In this document: positions 1 through 9,791 of the stretch, piece by piece
How positions within the stretch are numbered: position 1 is the stretch's first letter
Layout: the number at the start of each line of letters is the position of its first letter
Assembly: GCA_022414725.1 (NCBI GenBank)
Contig: CM039463.1
Coordinates: 78,721,435-78,785,434, forward strand
Direction: 5' to 3'
Origin: Microglena sp. YARC
Taxonomy: Eukaryota > Chlorophyta > Chlorophyceae > Chlamydomonadales > Chlamydomonadaceae
Length of the DNA stretch: 64,000 nucleotides
The notes under the pieces: model-generated
Seen by the model: the letters and a program-made list of their open reading frames with translations, nothing else
What the model was told of the DNA's origin: nothing
Databases searched by the model: none
Translations under genes and position numbers: made by a program

Positions 1-314
1 AAATTAAATGTACTGAATCGTGACCCCCTGCATGCATGCATGTGCGCACTAATACTAATAAGCTACAGTTAAATTAAATGTACTGAATCGTGACCCCCTG
101 CATGCATGCATGTGCGCACTAATACTAATAAGCTACAGTTAAATTAAATGTACTGAATCGTGACCCCCTGCATGCATGCATGTGCGCACTAATACTAATA
201 AGCTACAGTTAAATTAAATGTACTGAATCGTGACCCCCTGCATGCATGCATGTGCGCACTAATACTAATAAGCTACAGTTAAATTAAATGTACTGAATCG
301 TGACCCCCTGCATG
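1..314. repeat. 70-bp tandem repeat, about 4.5 copies
   Basis: Units begin at 1, 71, 141, 211 and 281 and are almost identical; the last is cut short near 314. The array runs off the left edge of the window, so its full size is unknown. Each unit contains a CATGCATGCATG stretch. Near-identity between copies suggests recent expansion. Confidence 0.95.
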
Positions 315-408
315 TAATTGTGACCTCCTACATACATGCAGGTGCGGACACGAATAGCAGGAGCTCTAAACAACCTGACCGCCTCGTTCTCTGCCACGGT
401 CGGTATGG

Positions 409-640
409 ACACCTCCACTAAGAGCATCTCTCAGCAGTGTTTTGCTACCTTGGAGCAGCAGCATCTGTTGATGGAGGGTGAGCTATGTTGTGTTGTATAT
501 ATTACAAGATTTTGCTCGGATTTGAATATTTATTTGTCTGGACGCCTCCACTAAGAGCATCTTTCAGCAGTGTTTTGCCGCCTTGGAGCAGCATTACTTG
601 TTGATGGAGGGTGAGCAAGACTGCTTGCTTGCACTGTTGT
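409..640 (+). repeat. Dispersed repeat family (CTAAGAGCATCTCTCAGC core), first two copies
   Basis: A block of about 75-100 bp starts with CTAAGAGCATCTCTCAGC and ends near TGGAGGGTGAGC followed by GCTTGCTTGCACTGTTGTAT. Copies lie at about 409-483, 543-640, 1488-1520 (partial), 1632-1712, 4820-4863 (with a second fragment at 5030-5058) and 5889-5990. All are on the plus strand, so this may be an old segmental repeat rather than a mobile element. No coding potential is seen. Confidence 0.7.
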
Positions 641-688
641 ATAGTTGGTCGACCAGAAGACAGCCAGACATATGCAGCGACAGCACAA

Positions 689-883
689 TGCGGTCGGTCA
701 AAGCGCGCGCTTTTGCGCTTTTGAGCGCTGACTTTTTGACCCCCTCTGCGCTTTAAGCGCAGGTTTTTGCAACCCCTTGTGGGCGCTGCAAGCAATTTTT
801 GCGCTTTTTGCTCTACAAAGCGCAGTTTTTTTGTTTTCAAGTGCGCTAAAGCGCTGGCCAATTTGGCCATTTGAAGTACCCTG
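689..883 (-). mobile_element. hAT-like MITE, family 1, copy 1 (195 bp)
   Basis: This 195-bp element matches the copies at 6453-6647 and 23246-23431. Its right end is the family terminus TACCCTG, and its left end has decayed. The 8-bp flank CAGCACAA is present on both sides (681-688 and 884-891), which is the target duplication size of hAT transposons. The interior is full of short palindromes built on GCGCTTT/AAAGCGC. It has no coding capacity, so it is a non-autonomous element. Its orientation is opposite to the copy at 23246. Confidence 0.85.
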
Positions 884-1031
884 CAGCACAATGCGGTTAT
901 TCAAAATGGCGAAAACGCCGGTATTTGGCGAAACCACCGGCCGAAATTTCACCGGTATTGCATTATGTATAGCGAACTTACCGACCTTACAGAACTTACT
1001 CCCAGCTCTACCGGTCAAATCGCGGCAGTCA

Positions 1032-1230
1032 GGAAATGATAACGCCTGATGGGGCGTGGTGTTAAGGGAGCCCGTCGTACACGGGCGGGGAGCGGTCTCC
1101 TACCTGAACTGGACAAGCTACCATCACGGTTGACGACGACCTGCAACACCATGAGCGACCAAAGGGGGAGTCGAACCCCCGACTCTTCTTCCTCAAGCAA
1201 TCTGGTCTACCACTAGACCACTGTATATCA
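1032..1230 (-). mobile_element. tRNA-derived SINE, copy 1
   Basis: Read on the minus strand, it has a tRNA-like head with an A box (TGGTCTAGTGGTAGA) and a B box (GGTTCGACTCC), then a tail of about 115 bp unrelated to tRNA. The 5' side does not pair with GGTCGC after the T arm, so there is no acceptor stem and it is not a functional tRNA gene. A close copy lies on the plus strand at 5081-5280, and a diverged relative at 49465-49635. Internal pol III promoter boxes plus a shared tail are the hallmark of a SINE. Confidence 0.8.
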
Positions 1231-1936
1231 CTGTAAGGGGCTGGCAGTCAGGTACATACCAGGCTATGTACCAATCCCTGTTCCTCCCGCACACCGTCCC
1301 TCAATTCATCTTGGCCCAAGTCGTATGTATGCCAAAGCTACACAGCTCAACCCTGCGCTCCTATAGGCGGCAGTTCGTTCGCTCCTGGCCGCCTACTTTA
1401 ACACAAGTCAACAATGACACACAAGCCCCCGGCCGACCTCCAGGGGACCCACCAGGGCACGCTACTATTTAATGTCTCGTTGGTATGGACACCTCCACGA
1501 GGGCATCTCTCAGCAGTGCTTTGCAATGAGAAGACGGCAGTAATGCTGATTGCTCTGGTGTATAGTTTAATGTCTGGTTGGTATGGGCAACGCTGTATAT
1601 TTCACAAGATTTTGCAAGATTTTATTTGCATGGACACCTCCACTAAGAGCATCTCTCAGCAGTGCTTTTCTGCCTTGGAGCGAGTTTAAATGTTGATGGA
1701 GGGTGAGCCAGCCTGCTTGTTTGTTCCGGGCCACATACTTTAACACAAGTCAGGTGGTGCTTGCAAAGCTTGAGAAATGGAAGGCTAAGTGGCGCTCTGC
1801 TACGAGTGCCATCCTGGCTATCTAAATAAAACTTTTGGCAAAACGTAAAAAAATGGTATGTGTGAAAGCTTAATTGTATTGCATGTTGTGATAGAGGAAG
1901 CTTTAATAATAGCTTTAACAATAGCTTTCCGATGAG
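1231..1936. other. Repeat-rich non-coding stretch
   Basis: No coding region is supported. It holds two fragments of the dispersed CTAAGAGCATCTCTCAGC family (1488-1520 and 1632-1712) and otherwise unique sequence. Confidence 0.5.
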
Positions 1937-2335
1937 TTACCAAAACCCAAAATTGAATGAAAACCCAAACATTGAATGAAAACCCAAACATTGAATGAAA
2001 ACCCAAACATTGAAAGAGAACCCCAAAATTGAATGAAAACCCAAACATTGAATGAAAACCCAAACATTGAAAGAGAACCCCAAAATTGAATGAAAACCCA
2101 AACATTGAATGAAAACCCAAACATTGAATGAAAACCCAAACATTGAATGAAAACCCAAACATTGAATGAAAACCCAAACATTGAAAGAGAACCCCAAAAT
2201 TGAATGAAAACCCAAACATTGAATGAAAAAACAAACATTGAATGAAAACCCAAACATTGAAAGAGAACCCCAAAATTGAATGAAAACCCTGAAAGTGAAT
2301 GGATATACAAAAATTGAATGAAACCCCAGAAAGTT
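1937..2335. repeat. 19-bp minisatellite with two variant monomers
   Basis: The main monomer is AACCCAAACATTGAATGAA. A second type carries CCCCAAAATTG, and some joints read TTGAAAGAGA. The variants recur in a rough higher-order order (one CCCC type after one to five plain monomers). Long open frames here are a product of the repeat period, not genes. Confidence 0.9.
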
Positions 2336-2415
2336 GTATACATTTATTTGTTTTATTATTTATTGCATCGGTACCATTTATGAATTTATGTGATTTGTTA
2401 TTGATTGCAACACAG

Positions 2416-2795
2416 GTATCCTGATGGGGCCCTCAACAGCGATGGGGCAGGCTGGAGGGGCAGGGGGGGGTGCCACCCCCCGGGTGTCCTTGCCGGGTAT
2501 GCCACCCAGGCGACCCTCTTTCACTGGAGCAGCTGCTGATCAGAGAACCATGCCTACTCCTTTCGGCGGCCAGCCCACTCCCCCTATTGGCCCTGCCCCT
2601 GCTGCTGCCCTTGCGCCCACCCCTGCCCATCCCGAGGAGGAGGAGAGTAACATCAGACCCCTTAATGCGGATTTACTGCGGAAGCTTAATGCGGCGGGTG
2701 ACGATACGGAGACTGAGTCTGAGGCAGGCTCTGTTCCCAGTGCTAGCACGATGGGGATCCCTGGGGGACTACCCGCAATGAGAAGACGGCAATAA
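2416..2795 (+). CDS. Terminal exon of an unknown gene (Pro/Ala/Gly-rich protein)
   Basis: An acceptor (TTGCAACACAG) at 2415 opens a frame of 125 codons ending at TAA 2793-2795. The peptide is rich in Gly, Pro and Ala, then turns acidic (PAHPEEEESNIRPLNADL, GDDTETESEAGS) and ends GGLPAMRRRQ. No known domain is recognised. A start at the ATG at 2424 is possible, but the acceptor suggests a spliced exon whose upstream part is hidden in the repeats or outside the window. The last 90 or so coding bases, stop codon included, are amplified downstream in an array of about 12 copies. Alternatively it is a chance GC-rich open frame. Confidence 0.45.
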
Positions 2796-4790
2796 TGCTG
2801 ATCAGGCTGGCAGGTACCATCCCATATCACCAGGCTGGCAGGCACCATATCACCAGGCTGGCAGGCATGACATGGAGGCTGAGGCTGAAACAGGCTCTGT
2901 TCCCAGTGCTAGCACGATGGGCATCCCTGGGGGACTACCCGCAATGAGAAGACGGCAATAATGCTGATCAGGCTGGCAGGCACCATCCCATATCACCAGG
3001 CTGGCAGGCACCATATCACCAGGCTGGCAGGCATGACATGGAGGCTGAGGTTGAAACAGGCTCTGTTCCCAGTGCTAGCACGATGGGATCCCTGGGGGAC
3101 TACCCGCAATGAGAAGACGGCAATAATGCTGATCAGGCTGGCAGGTACCATCCCATATCACCAGGCTGGCAGGCACCATATCACCAGGCTGGCAGGCATG
3201 ACATGGAGGCTGAGGCTGAAACAGGCTCTGTTCCAGTGCTAGCACGATGGGCATCCCTGGGGGACTACCCGCAATGAGAAGACGGCAATAATGCTGATCA
3301 GGCTGGCAGGCACCATCCCATATCACCAGGCTGGCAGGCACCATATCACCAGGCTGGCAGGCATGACATGGAGGCTGAGGCTGAAACAGGCTCTGTTCCC
3401 AGTGCTAGCACGATGGGGATCCCTGGGGGACTACCCGCAATGAGAAGACGGCAATAATGCTGATCAGGCTGGCAGGTACCATCCCATATCACCAGGCTGG
3501 CAGGCACCATATCACCAGGCTGGCAGGCATGACATGGAGGCTGAGGCTGAAACAGGCTCTGTTCCCAGTGCTACCACGATGGGCATCCCTGGGGGACTAC
3601 CCGCAATGAGAAGACGGCAATAATGCTGATCAGGCTGGCAGGCACCATCCCATATCACCAGGCTGGCAGGCACCATATCACCAGGCTGGCAGGCATGACA
3701 TGGAGGCTGAGGCTGAAACAGGCTCTGTTCCCAGTGCTAGCACGATGGGGATCCCTGGGGGACTACCCGCAATGAGAAGACGGCAATAATGCTGATCAGT
3801 CTGGCAGGTACCATCCCATATCACCAGGCTGGCAGGCATGACATGGAGGCTGAGGCTGAAACAGGCTCTGTTCCCAGTGCTAGCACGATGGGCATCCCTG
3901 GGGGACTACCCGCAATGAGAAGACGGCAATAATGCTGATCAGGCTGGCAGGTACCATCCCATATCACCAGGCTGGCAGGCACCATATCACCAGGCTGGCA
4001 GGCATGACATGGAGGCTGAGGCTGAAACAGGCTCTGTTCCCAGTGCTAGCACGATGGGCATCCCTGGGGGACTACCCGCAATGAGAAGACGGCAATAATG
4101 CTGATCAGGCTGGCAGGTACCATCCCATATCACCAGGCTGGCAGGCACCATATCACCAGGCTGGCAGGCACCATATCACCAGGCTGGCAGGCATGACATG
4201 GAGGCTGAGGCTGAAACAGGCTCTGTTCCCAGTGCTACCACGATGGGCATCCCTGGGGGACTACCCGCAATGAGAAGACGGCAATAATGCTGATCAGGCT
4301 GGCAGGCACCATCCCATATCACCAGGCTGGCAGGCACCATATCACCAGGCTGGCAGGCATGACATGGAGGCTGAGGCTGAAACAGGCTCTGTTCCCAGTG
4401 CTAGCACGATGGGCATCCCTGGGGGACTACCCGCAATGAGAAGACGGCAATAATGCTGATCAGGCTGGCAGGTACCATCCCATATCACCAGGCTGGCAGG
4501 CACCATATCACCAGGCTGGCAGGCATGACATGGAGGCTGAGGCTGAAACAGGCTCTGTTCCCAGTGCTAGCACGATGGGCATCCCTGGGGGACTACCCGC
4601 AATGAGAAGACGGCAATAATGCTGATCAGGCTGGCAGGCACCATCCCATATCACCAGGCTGGCAGGCACCATATCACCAGGCTGGCAGGCATGACATGGA
4701 GGCTAAGGCTGAAGCAAGCTCTGTTTGCAGTGGGGATCCCTGGAGGACTACCCACAATGAGAAGACAGCAGTAATGCTGATTGCACTGTT
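2700..4790 (+). repeat. 166-bp array copied from the end of the 2416-2795 exon, about 12 units
   Basis: Each unit joins the last stretch of the upstream exon (through the stop codon) to about 90 bp of flank. The TGCTGATCAGG anchor occurs at 2796, 2962, 3127, 3292, 3458, 3624, 3790, 3933, 4099, 4288, 4454 and 4620. Most steps are 165-166 bp. Two exceptions, 143 and 189 bp, reflect loss or gain of one nested 23-bp subrepeat (CACCATATCACCAGGCTGGC plus AGG), normally present twice. The last unit (4690-4790) is diverged. Confidence 0.92.
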
Positions 4791-4863
4791 GGATAGTTTA
4801 ATGTCTGGTTGGTATGGGCACCTCCACAAAGAGGTGCTCTCTCAACAGTGCTTAGCTGCCTTG

Positions 4864-5029
4864 CAGGGTACTTCAAATGGCCAAATTGGCCTGCGCTTTA
4901 GCGCACTTGAAAACAAAAAAACTGCGCTTTGTGGTGCAAAAAGCGCAAAAATTGCTTGCTGCGCCCACAGGGGGTTGCAAAAAACTGCGCTTAAAGCGCA
5001 GAGGGGGTCAAAAAGTCAGCGCTCAAAAG
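4864..5029 (+). mobile_element. hAT-like MITE, family 1, copy 2 (right end lost)
   Basis: It starts at the family terminus CAGGGTACTTCAAA and matches the family until the GTCAGCGCTCAAAAG segment. The last 30 bases and the right terminus are missing. In their place is a 29-bp near-copy (5030-5058) of the sequence just left of the element (4835-4863). This points to a recombination or repair event that removed the right end. Confidence 0.8.
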
Positions 5030-5080
5030 TGCTCTCTCAACAGTGCTTTGCTGCCTTGTAGCAGAATCAGCCTCTTTCAG

Positions 5081-5280
5081 TGATATACATTGGTCTAGTG
5101 GTAGACTAAGTCACTATAAGAATGAAGAGTCAGGGGTTCGACTCCCCCTTCGGTCGCTCTTGGCGTTGCAGGTCGTCGTCAACCGCGATGGTAGCTTGTC
5201 CAGTTGAGGTAGGAGACCGCTCCCCACCCGCGTACGACGGGCTCCCTTAACACCACGCCCCATCAGGCGTTATCATTACC
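5081..5280 (+). mobile_element. tRNA-derived SINE, copy 2
   Basis: The plus-strand partner of the copy at 1032-1230. It has an A box (TGGTCTAGTGGTAGA), a B box (GGTTCGACTCC), then the conserved tail with GATGGTAGCTTGTCCAG and a TATCATTA end. There is no acceptor-stem pairing, so it should not be called a tRNA gene. Confidence 0.8.
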
Positions 5281-5318
5281 TTCAGCAGAATCGCCTGTTG
5301 GTGAAGGGTGAGCAAGGC

Positions 5319-5689
5319 TGCTTGCTTGCACTGTTGTATAGTGCCACGGCTGTGTGTGTGTTTACAGGCTGATATATGTTACCACTGCAAGTGTTGAAGA
5401 GAGACCGACTGTGGCCGGCTCTCGGGTTATCAACCTCATAGTTTCTAGGTTACGCTTACAGCTATGGCTGTGTATTGTTTGCGAAATGGAGATGCTTGCT
5501 TGCACTGTTGTATAGTGTCACGGCTGTGTGTGTGTTTACAGGCTGATATATGTTACCACTGCAAGTGTTGAAGAGAGACCGACTGTGGCCGGCTCTCGGG
5601 TTATCAACCCCATAGTTTCTAGGTTACGCTTACAGCTATGGCTGTGTATTGTTTGCGAAATGGAGATGCTTGCTTGCACTGTTGTATAG
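5319..5689 (+). repeat. 174-bp direct repeat, two copies plus a partial
   Basis: The anchor TGCTTGCTTGCACTG occurs at 5319, 5493 and 5667. The two full units are nearly identical over 174 bp. Confidence 0.9.
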
Positions 5690-5862
5690 TTCACAATATT
5701 TTGAATTATATTTAATATGTTGTATAGTTTACAATATTTTGAATTATATTTAAATATGTTGTATAGTTTACAATATTTTGAATTATATTTAAATATGTTG
5801 TATAGTTTACAATATTTTGAATTATATTTAAATATGTTGTATAGTTTACAATATTTTGCATA
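5690..5862. repeat. 39-bp AT-rich tandem repeat, about 4 copies
   Basis: The core is TGTTGTATAGTTTACAATAT followed by TTTGAATTATATTTAAA. It follows directly on the 174-bp repeat and seems to grow out of its TGTTGTATAGT end. Confidence 0.9.
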
Positions 5863-6452
5863 TTTTATTGGTATAGACCAAGGTATAAACACCTCCACTA
5901 ATAGCATCTCTCAGCAGTCTTTTTCGGCCTTGGATCAACGTCACTTGTTGGTGGAGGGTGAGCATGGATGCTTGCTTGCAATGTTGCATATTTAATGTCT
6001 GGTTGGTATGGTGAGAAGACGACAGTAATGCTGCGGCAAAGGAGAGGCGGATTAATTCAAAACTCAAAATGTAATTTAATTGCTCAATACGTGGAAGGAA
6101 TGGCATAGAGGCTGAGGCTGGCAGGCACCAAATCACCAGGCTGGCAGGAATGGCATGCATGCATACATACATAGGGCACTGAAAGAAGGCGCACCATGTC
6201 AACATGATGTTCGGTGACAGCTTGTTGAATCTAATAAATGTGAATCCGGGACCCAATATGTACCGCGGCTGGGTACTTGATCATCTAGCCGTCTTGAAGC
6301 TGTCAGCACGTCGAATTGCTTGAACTTTTGTGAATATATCCATCCACACAGTTGGGAAATGTAAGTGCCCCGATAACTATGGGGCGGTTTCTGTTGGGCA
6401 CCCAAGAGTAGTCCTGTGGGTAGTAGATTATGGGCTTTTTAAGGGTTATAGT
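5863..6452. other. Non-coding stretch with repeat fragments
   Basis: It contains a copy of the CTAAGAGCATCTCTCAGC family (5889-5990) and a stray piece of the 166-bp array unit (GGCTGGCAGG motifs, about 6106-6157). No gene is supported. Confidence 0.5.
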
Positions 6453-6647
6453 CAGGGTAATTCAAAGCGCGCGCTTTTGCGCTTTTGCGCGCTGACTTTT
6501 TGACCCCCTCTGCGCTTTAAGCGCAATTTTTTGCTACTCCCAGTGGGCGCAGCAAGCAAATTTTGCACTTTTTGCACTTCAAAGCGCAATTTTTTTTGTC
6601 TTCAAGTGCGCTAAAGCGCTGGCCAATTTGGCATTTGAAGTACCCTG
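6453..6647 (-). mobile_element. hAT-like MITE, family 1, copy 3 (intact, 195 bp)
   Basis: Both termini are intact: CAGGGTAATTCAAAG on the left, and CTTGAAG-type sequence running to TACCCTG on the right, giving an inverted repeat of about 14 bp. A perfect 8-bp target duplication, GTTATAGT, flanks it at 6445-6452 and 6648-6655. Inverted repeat plus 8-bp duplication identifies the hAT superfamily. No transposase is encoded. Confidence 0.93.
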
Positions 6648-6862
6648 GTTATAGTTACGGTATTTCCTTCAGCAACTGTAAACTTCATATATAAAACACC
6701 GTCTTCGGCTTAAGACGAGGGAGGCTGATGCATAGAAACAAAATGAAATTTAAGCATCCAAGAATTGTCACAATGACCTCTAAGGATGTGCCCAGTGGGA
6801 TTAAGGGAACTGGATCGTAAGTATGCGCTGCTCGAGCATAGGCTGATGTATGGCCTCATATG

Positions 6863-6965
6863 TAGGGTTCGGCAATATAATATCATACGATATCATGTCA
6901 TCATATGATATTAAATCACTTGATTTGTGTATGATATCATACTCGTCTTTGGTCAACATCATATG
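6863..6965 (-). mobile_element. Palindromic TIR MITE, family 2, deleted copy
   Basis: It begins with the family terminus TAGGGTTCGGCAATAT and carries repeated ATGATATCAT palindromes, then TGATATCATACTCGTC and GGTCAACATCATATG. Compared with the full copy at 9606-9783, the centre and one terminus are missing. Confidence 0.75.
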
Positions 6966-7413
6966 CTCAGTTTGCCTTAAATGTCCTTGAGTGCGCATGA
7001 TGAATCGTTACTTCGTTTGTTAACGGGAAGCCTGTGGGATGTATTGAATGTTGATTTTACTGCCGAAGTAACCAAGTTCAAGTTCTAGGTGGCAATGCAG
7101 GTTAGCTGGTAGCTGACTGGAGCCAGGTTGTTAAGTTCAAGCTGGCAAGGGAGATATGGAGTACATAGTAATATAGAAAACAAAATAGTATATGGAGTAC
7201 CGCTATGGAGTACATAGTTACATAGAAAACATAGTTACAGATTATAATACACAACTGTCTCAACAAATTTGCCAGGAACGTCAGTAAATGTAGGGCAAAA
7301 GCATGCAACCATGTCCCACCCTGAGCACTACCGGCCTGTCTTACCCTGAGCACTACTGCTCAAAGCAATACCATTCCTACCATGAGCACTACCGGCCTGT
7401 CCTATCCTGATCT
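6966..7413. other. Unique sequence, no gene seen
   Basis: Contains short local repeats such as TGAGCACTACCGGCCTGTC (about 7322 and 7383). It would be the 3' flank of the exon at 7414-7818. Confidence 0.4.
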
Positions 7414-7818
7414 CTACTGCTCAAAGGCTTCACCACCCTCTGAGCTCTCTGACAACTCAAACTGCTTCGTCCTGGTCACTTCCACCTCCTCATCTGCCCC
7501 AAGTTGGACCTTCAACTTCAACAACCTCTTCGCTGTCCTTGCGTCCTCGATGTTCTTTCGAATCAAGGGCACGATCTCGTCCTTCACTTCATCCTTATCG
7601 GCCTTGTCCATTTCAAGACCACCACATAGGAGCTCCGTGTCCAACTCCTCGAGTGCGTATTCAACGTCGCTTGAGTCATACACTAGAAGATCTTCCATCC
7701 GGGCCCCGCCTTGCAGCATGTCCACCAGTGTGTCCAATGCAGTTTCTGGCGATTCCTTCTCGGGAGACTTCTTCCTGTAGACGTGCCTCACGACCCCTTC
7801 ACCAAAAAAGCGGGCTAC
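7414..7818 (-). CDS. Terminal exon of an unknown acidic protein
   Basis: On the minus strand, the acceptor CCCTTCCCAG (CAG at 7819-7821) opens a 134-codon frame ending in TAG at 7414-7416. It starts VARFFGEGVVRHVYRKKSP, continues through a charged, helix-rich stretch (YDSSDVEYALEELDTELL; EMDKADKDEVKDEIVPLIRK) and ends SESSEGGEAFEQ. No domain is recognised. Its first 14 or so codons are present six more times upstream, between 7978 and 8602, always preceded by an AG and in the same frame. It might be the last exon of the gene starting at 15002, but that link is inference only. Confidence 0.6.
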   Translation of the reverse strand, partial: VARFFGEGVVRHVYRKKSPEKESPETALDTLVDMLQGGARMEDLLVYDSSDVEYALEELDTELLCGGLEMDKADKDEVKDEIVPLIRKNIEDARTAKRLLKLKVQLGADEEVEVTRTKQFELSESSEGGEAFEQ

Positions 7819-7969
7819 CTGGGAAGGGGGTGGGGGGTGGGGGGTGATGTGTGTGTGTGGGGGGGGGTGGAGCTGGGTGGAAGCTAGGGTAGGGGTGGGG
7901 TGGGGTGTGTGTGTGGGGGGGTGCAGTGTCCGATGCAGTGTCCGGCGAGTCCTTCTTGGGAGACCTCGT

Positions 7970-8650
7970 CCAATTCACGTGCCTCACCATCCCTTCACCA
8001 AAGAAGCGGGCTACCTGGGGGTGTGTGGGACGGTGTGTGTGAGTGCGGGGAGCTGGGTGGAAGCTAGGTTCCCATACACGTGCCTTACGATCTTTGGCCC
8101 AAGGAAACGGGCGACCTGGGGGTGTGTGGAGTGATGTGTGTGTGTGTGTGTGCGAGGAGCTGGGTGGAAGCTAGGTTCCCATGCACGTGCCTTACTATCC
8201 CTTGACCAAAGAAGCGGGCGACCTGGGGGTGTATGGAGTAATGTGTGTGTGAGTGTGTGTGTGTGAGAGTGTGTGTGTGTGTGAGAGTGCGGGGAGCTGG
8301 GTGGAAGCAAGGTTCCTATAAACATGCCCCACGATCCCTTCACCAAAGAAGTGGGCGACCTGGTGTGTGTGTGTGGAGTGATGTGTGTGCGTGTGTGTGT
8401 AGGTGCAGTGAGCTGGGTGGAAGCAAGGTTCCTATAAACATGCCCCACGATCCCTTCACCATAGAAGAGGGCTACCTTGGGGTGTGTAGGGGTGATGTGT
8501 GTGTGTGAGTGTGTGTGTGTGTAAGTGCAGGGAGCTGGGTGGAAGCTAGGTTCCTATACACGTGCCTCACGATCCCTTGACCATAGAAGCGGGCTACCTG
8601 GTGTGTGTGTGGAGTGATGTGTGTGTGTGAGTGCGGGGAGCTGCGTTGAA
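7970..8650 (-). repeat. Array of six copies of the first part of the 7414-7818 exon
   Basis: Units of about 100-140 bp each contain, on the minus strand, an acceptor-like AG, then codons reading VARF(F/Y)G(E/Q)G(I/V)VRHV or close variants, then AACCTAGCTTCCACCCAGCT and a (CA)n tract. Copies lie near 7978-8020, 8078-8119, 8185-8228, 8322-8362, 8438-8480 and 8561-8602. The reading frame is kept in nearly all, although the (CA)n spacers vary. Confidence 0.85.
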
Positions 8651-8664
8651 GCTAGGGTGGGGGT

Positions 8665-9060
8665 GGTAGCGGAGCAGAGTTAGTGTGTGACACAGGGATA
8701 TTCAAAACGTTACGCTTAGCATTTTGGAGATACAGTTGCGCCGCAAACAAAGATTTGCATTCATGACTTCATGAGACCCGAATAAGGCTTGTGGGGTGGG
8801 GTTGAGGTGGGGTTGGTAGCGGAGTTGAGTCTGTCTCACACACTGACTCTGCTCCGCTCCCCCCCCCTCCCCCCCCCCCCGAGATGTGGGCTCATGAGAC
8901 CCGAATAAGACTTGTGGGGTGGGGTGGGGGTGGGGGTGGCAGAGTCAGTCATGAGCCTAAATCTTGGGGGTGGGGTGGGGGGGGTAGCAGAGCAGAGTCA
9001 GTGAGTGAGACTACCCCCCCCACCCCCCCCAAGATTTAGGCTCATGAGACCCGAATTAGA
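8665..9060. repeat. G-rich and C-rich inverted and direct repeats
   Basis: GTAGCGGAGCAGAGTTAGTG (8668) has an inverted partner near 8840-8858. The phrase CTCATGAGACCCGAAT recurs around 8772, 8890 and 9043. Long G and C runs could form quadruplexes. No gene. Confidence 0.6.
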
Positions 9061-9075
9061 CTGCTTATTTTCTTG

Positions 9076-9350
9076 GCTACGCGTGGCAGCTTCCAGCCAG
9101 CTCCACTAAGCAGACACTTGATCCAGCCCAAAGCCTCCAGCTGCATTGGAATGCCTGTCATGTCAGCTTTTAGACACACTACCTCGCTTCAGGTTTGACC
9201 CAAGGGTGGGGGAAAGGAGCTGCCTAGAAGCTGCTCACTACCTAGCTTCAGCTTTGACGGAGCTGCCTAGCGACTGCACACTAGCTCGCTTCAGGTTTGA
9301 CCCAAGGACAAGGGAAAGGAGCCGCCGAAAGGCTGCTACGCATAGCCCCC
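9076..9350. mobile_element. TIR element, family 3 (CAGCTTCYAGGCAGCTCC ends)
   Basis: The left end GGCTACGCGTGGCAGCTTCC is inverted at the right end (about 9322-9350, GGCTGCTACGCATAGCC). Internal copies of GCTGCCTAGAAGCTG and CTTCAGGTTTGACCCAAGG occur. Relatives lie at 52497-52668 and, as a fragment, at 49108-49135. No transposase is present; the superfamily is not clear. Confidence 0.55.
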
Positions 9351-9365
9351 AAAATAAATAAGTCC

Positions 9366-9559
9366 TATGCAGCGTCGCAAGCGAATCGGGAAATTGGCGG
9401 AGTGTGTTGGCAATCGGAACGACACGTTGCGACGGACTGGAGCTGACCAAAGCTAGTTAGTTATGGGGCAGTTGGCTGATGTGTCAGGCTTCCATGTTTT
9501 GGTCCGTCGGTCGGACGGACAAATGGGTAACCCTATAGCTCCCGCCCCCCAGAAGAGAG

Positions 9560-9590
<31 letters not shown>

Positions 9591-9592
9591 AA
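9366..9592 (+). repeat. GCAGCGTCGC dispersed family, copy 1 (diverged)
   Basis: One of four copies of a sequence of about 210 bp (others at 33957-34163, 49224-49436 and 57229-57461). It opens with a TATGCAGCGTCGCAAGCG stem-loop, has a middle GAGTTAGTTA and GGACAAATGGGTAACCCT, and ends in a GC-rich hairpin (GGGGGCTCCCGCCCCC class). All four copies are in the same orientation in this window. It could be a SINE or another small structured mobile RNA; no coding. Confidence 0.8.
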
Positions 9593-9605
9593 TATGCCGC
9601 ATAAG

Positions 9606-9783
9606 TAGGGACCGGCATATCATATGGTGTTGACCAAAGGCGAGTATGATTTTATTTGATATCACACAAACTGCATCATATGATATTGTATATAAATGGT
9701 AACTTTAGCCTAGTTAGACTGCCGGCATCATGTGATATCATATGATGACATGATATCATGTGATATCATATTGCCGTTCCCTA
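9606..9783 (+). mobile_element. Palindromic TIR MITE, family 2, full copy (178 bp)
   Basis: The termini TAGGGACCGGCATAT and ATATTGCCGTTCCCTA form an inverted repeat of about 18 bp. The flanks CGCATAAG (9598-9605) and CGCATGAG (9784-9791) match at 7 of 8 positions, as expected for an aged 8-bp hAT-type target duplication. The interior is rich in ATGATATCAT palindromes. Relatives are at 6863, 12497, 43961 and 45106. Confidence 0.85.
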
Positions 9784-9791
9784 CGCATGAG

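Noticed and set aside
5081..5157. Functional tRNA gene
   Set aside because: A and B boxes are present, but no acceptor stem pairing and the anticodon arm is poor; the sequence is the head of a SINE.
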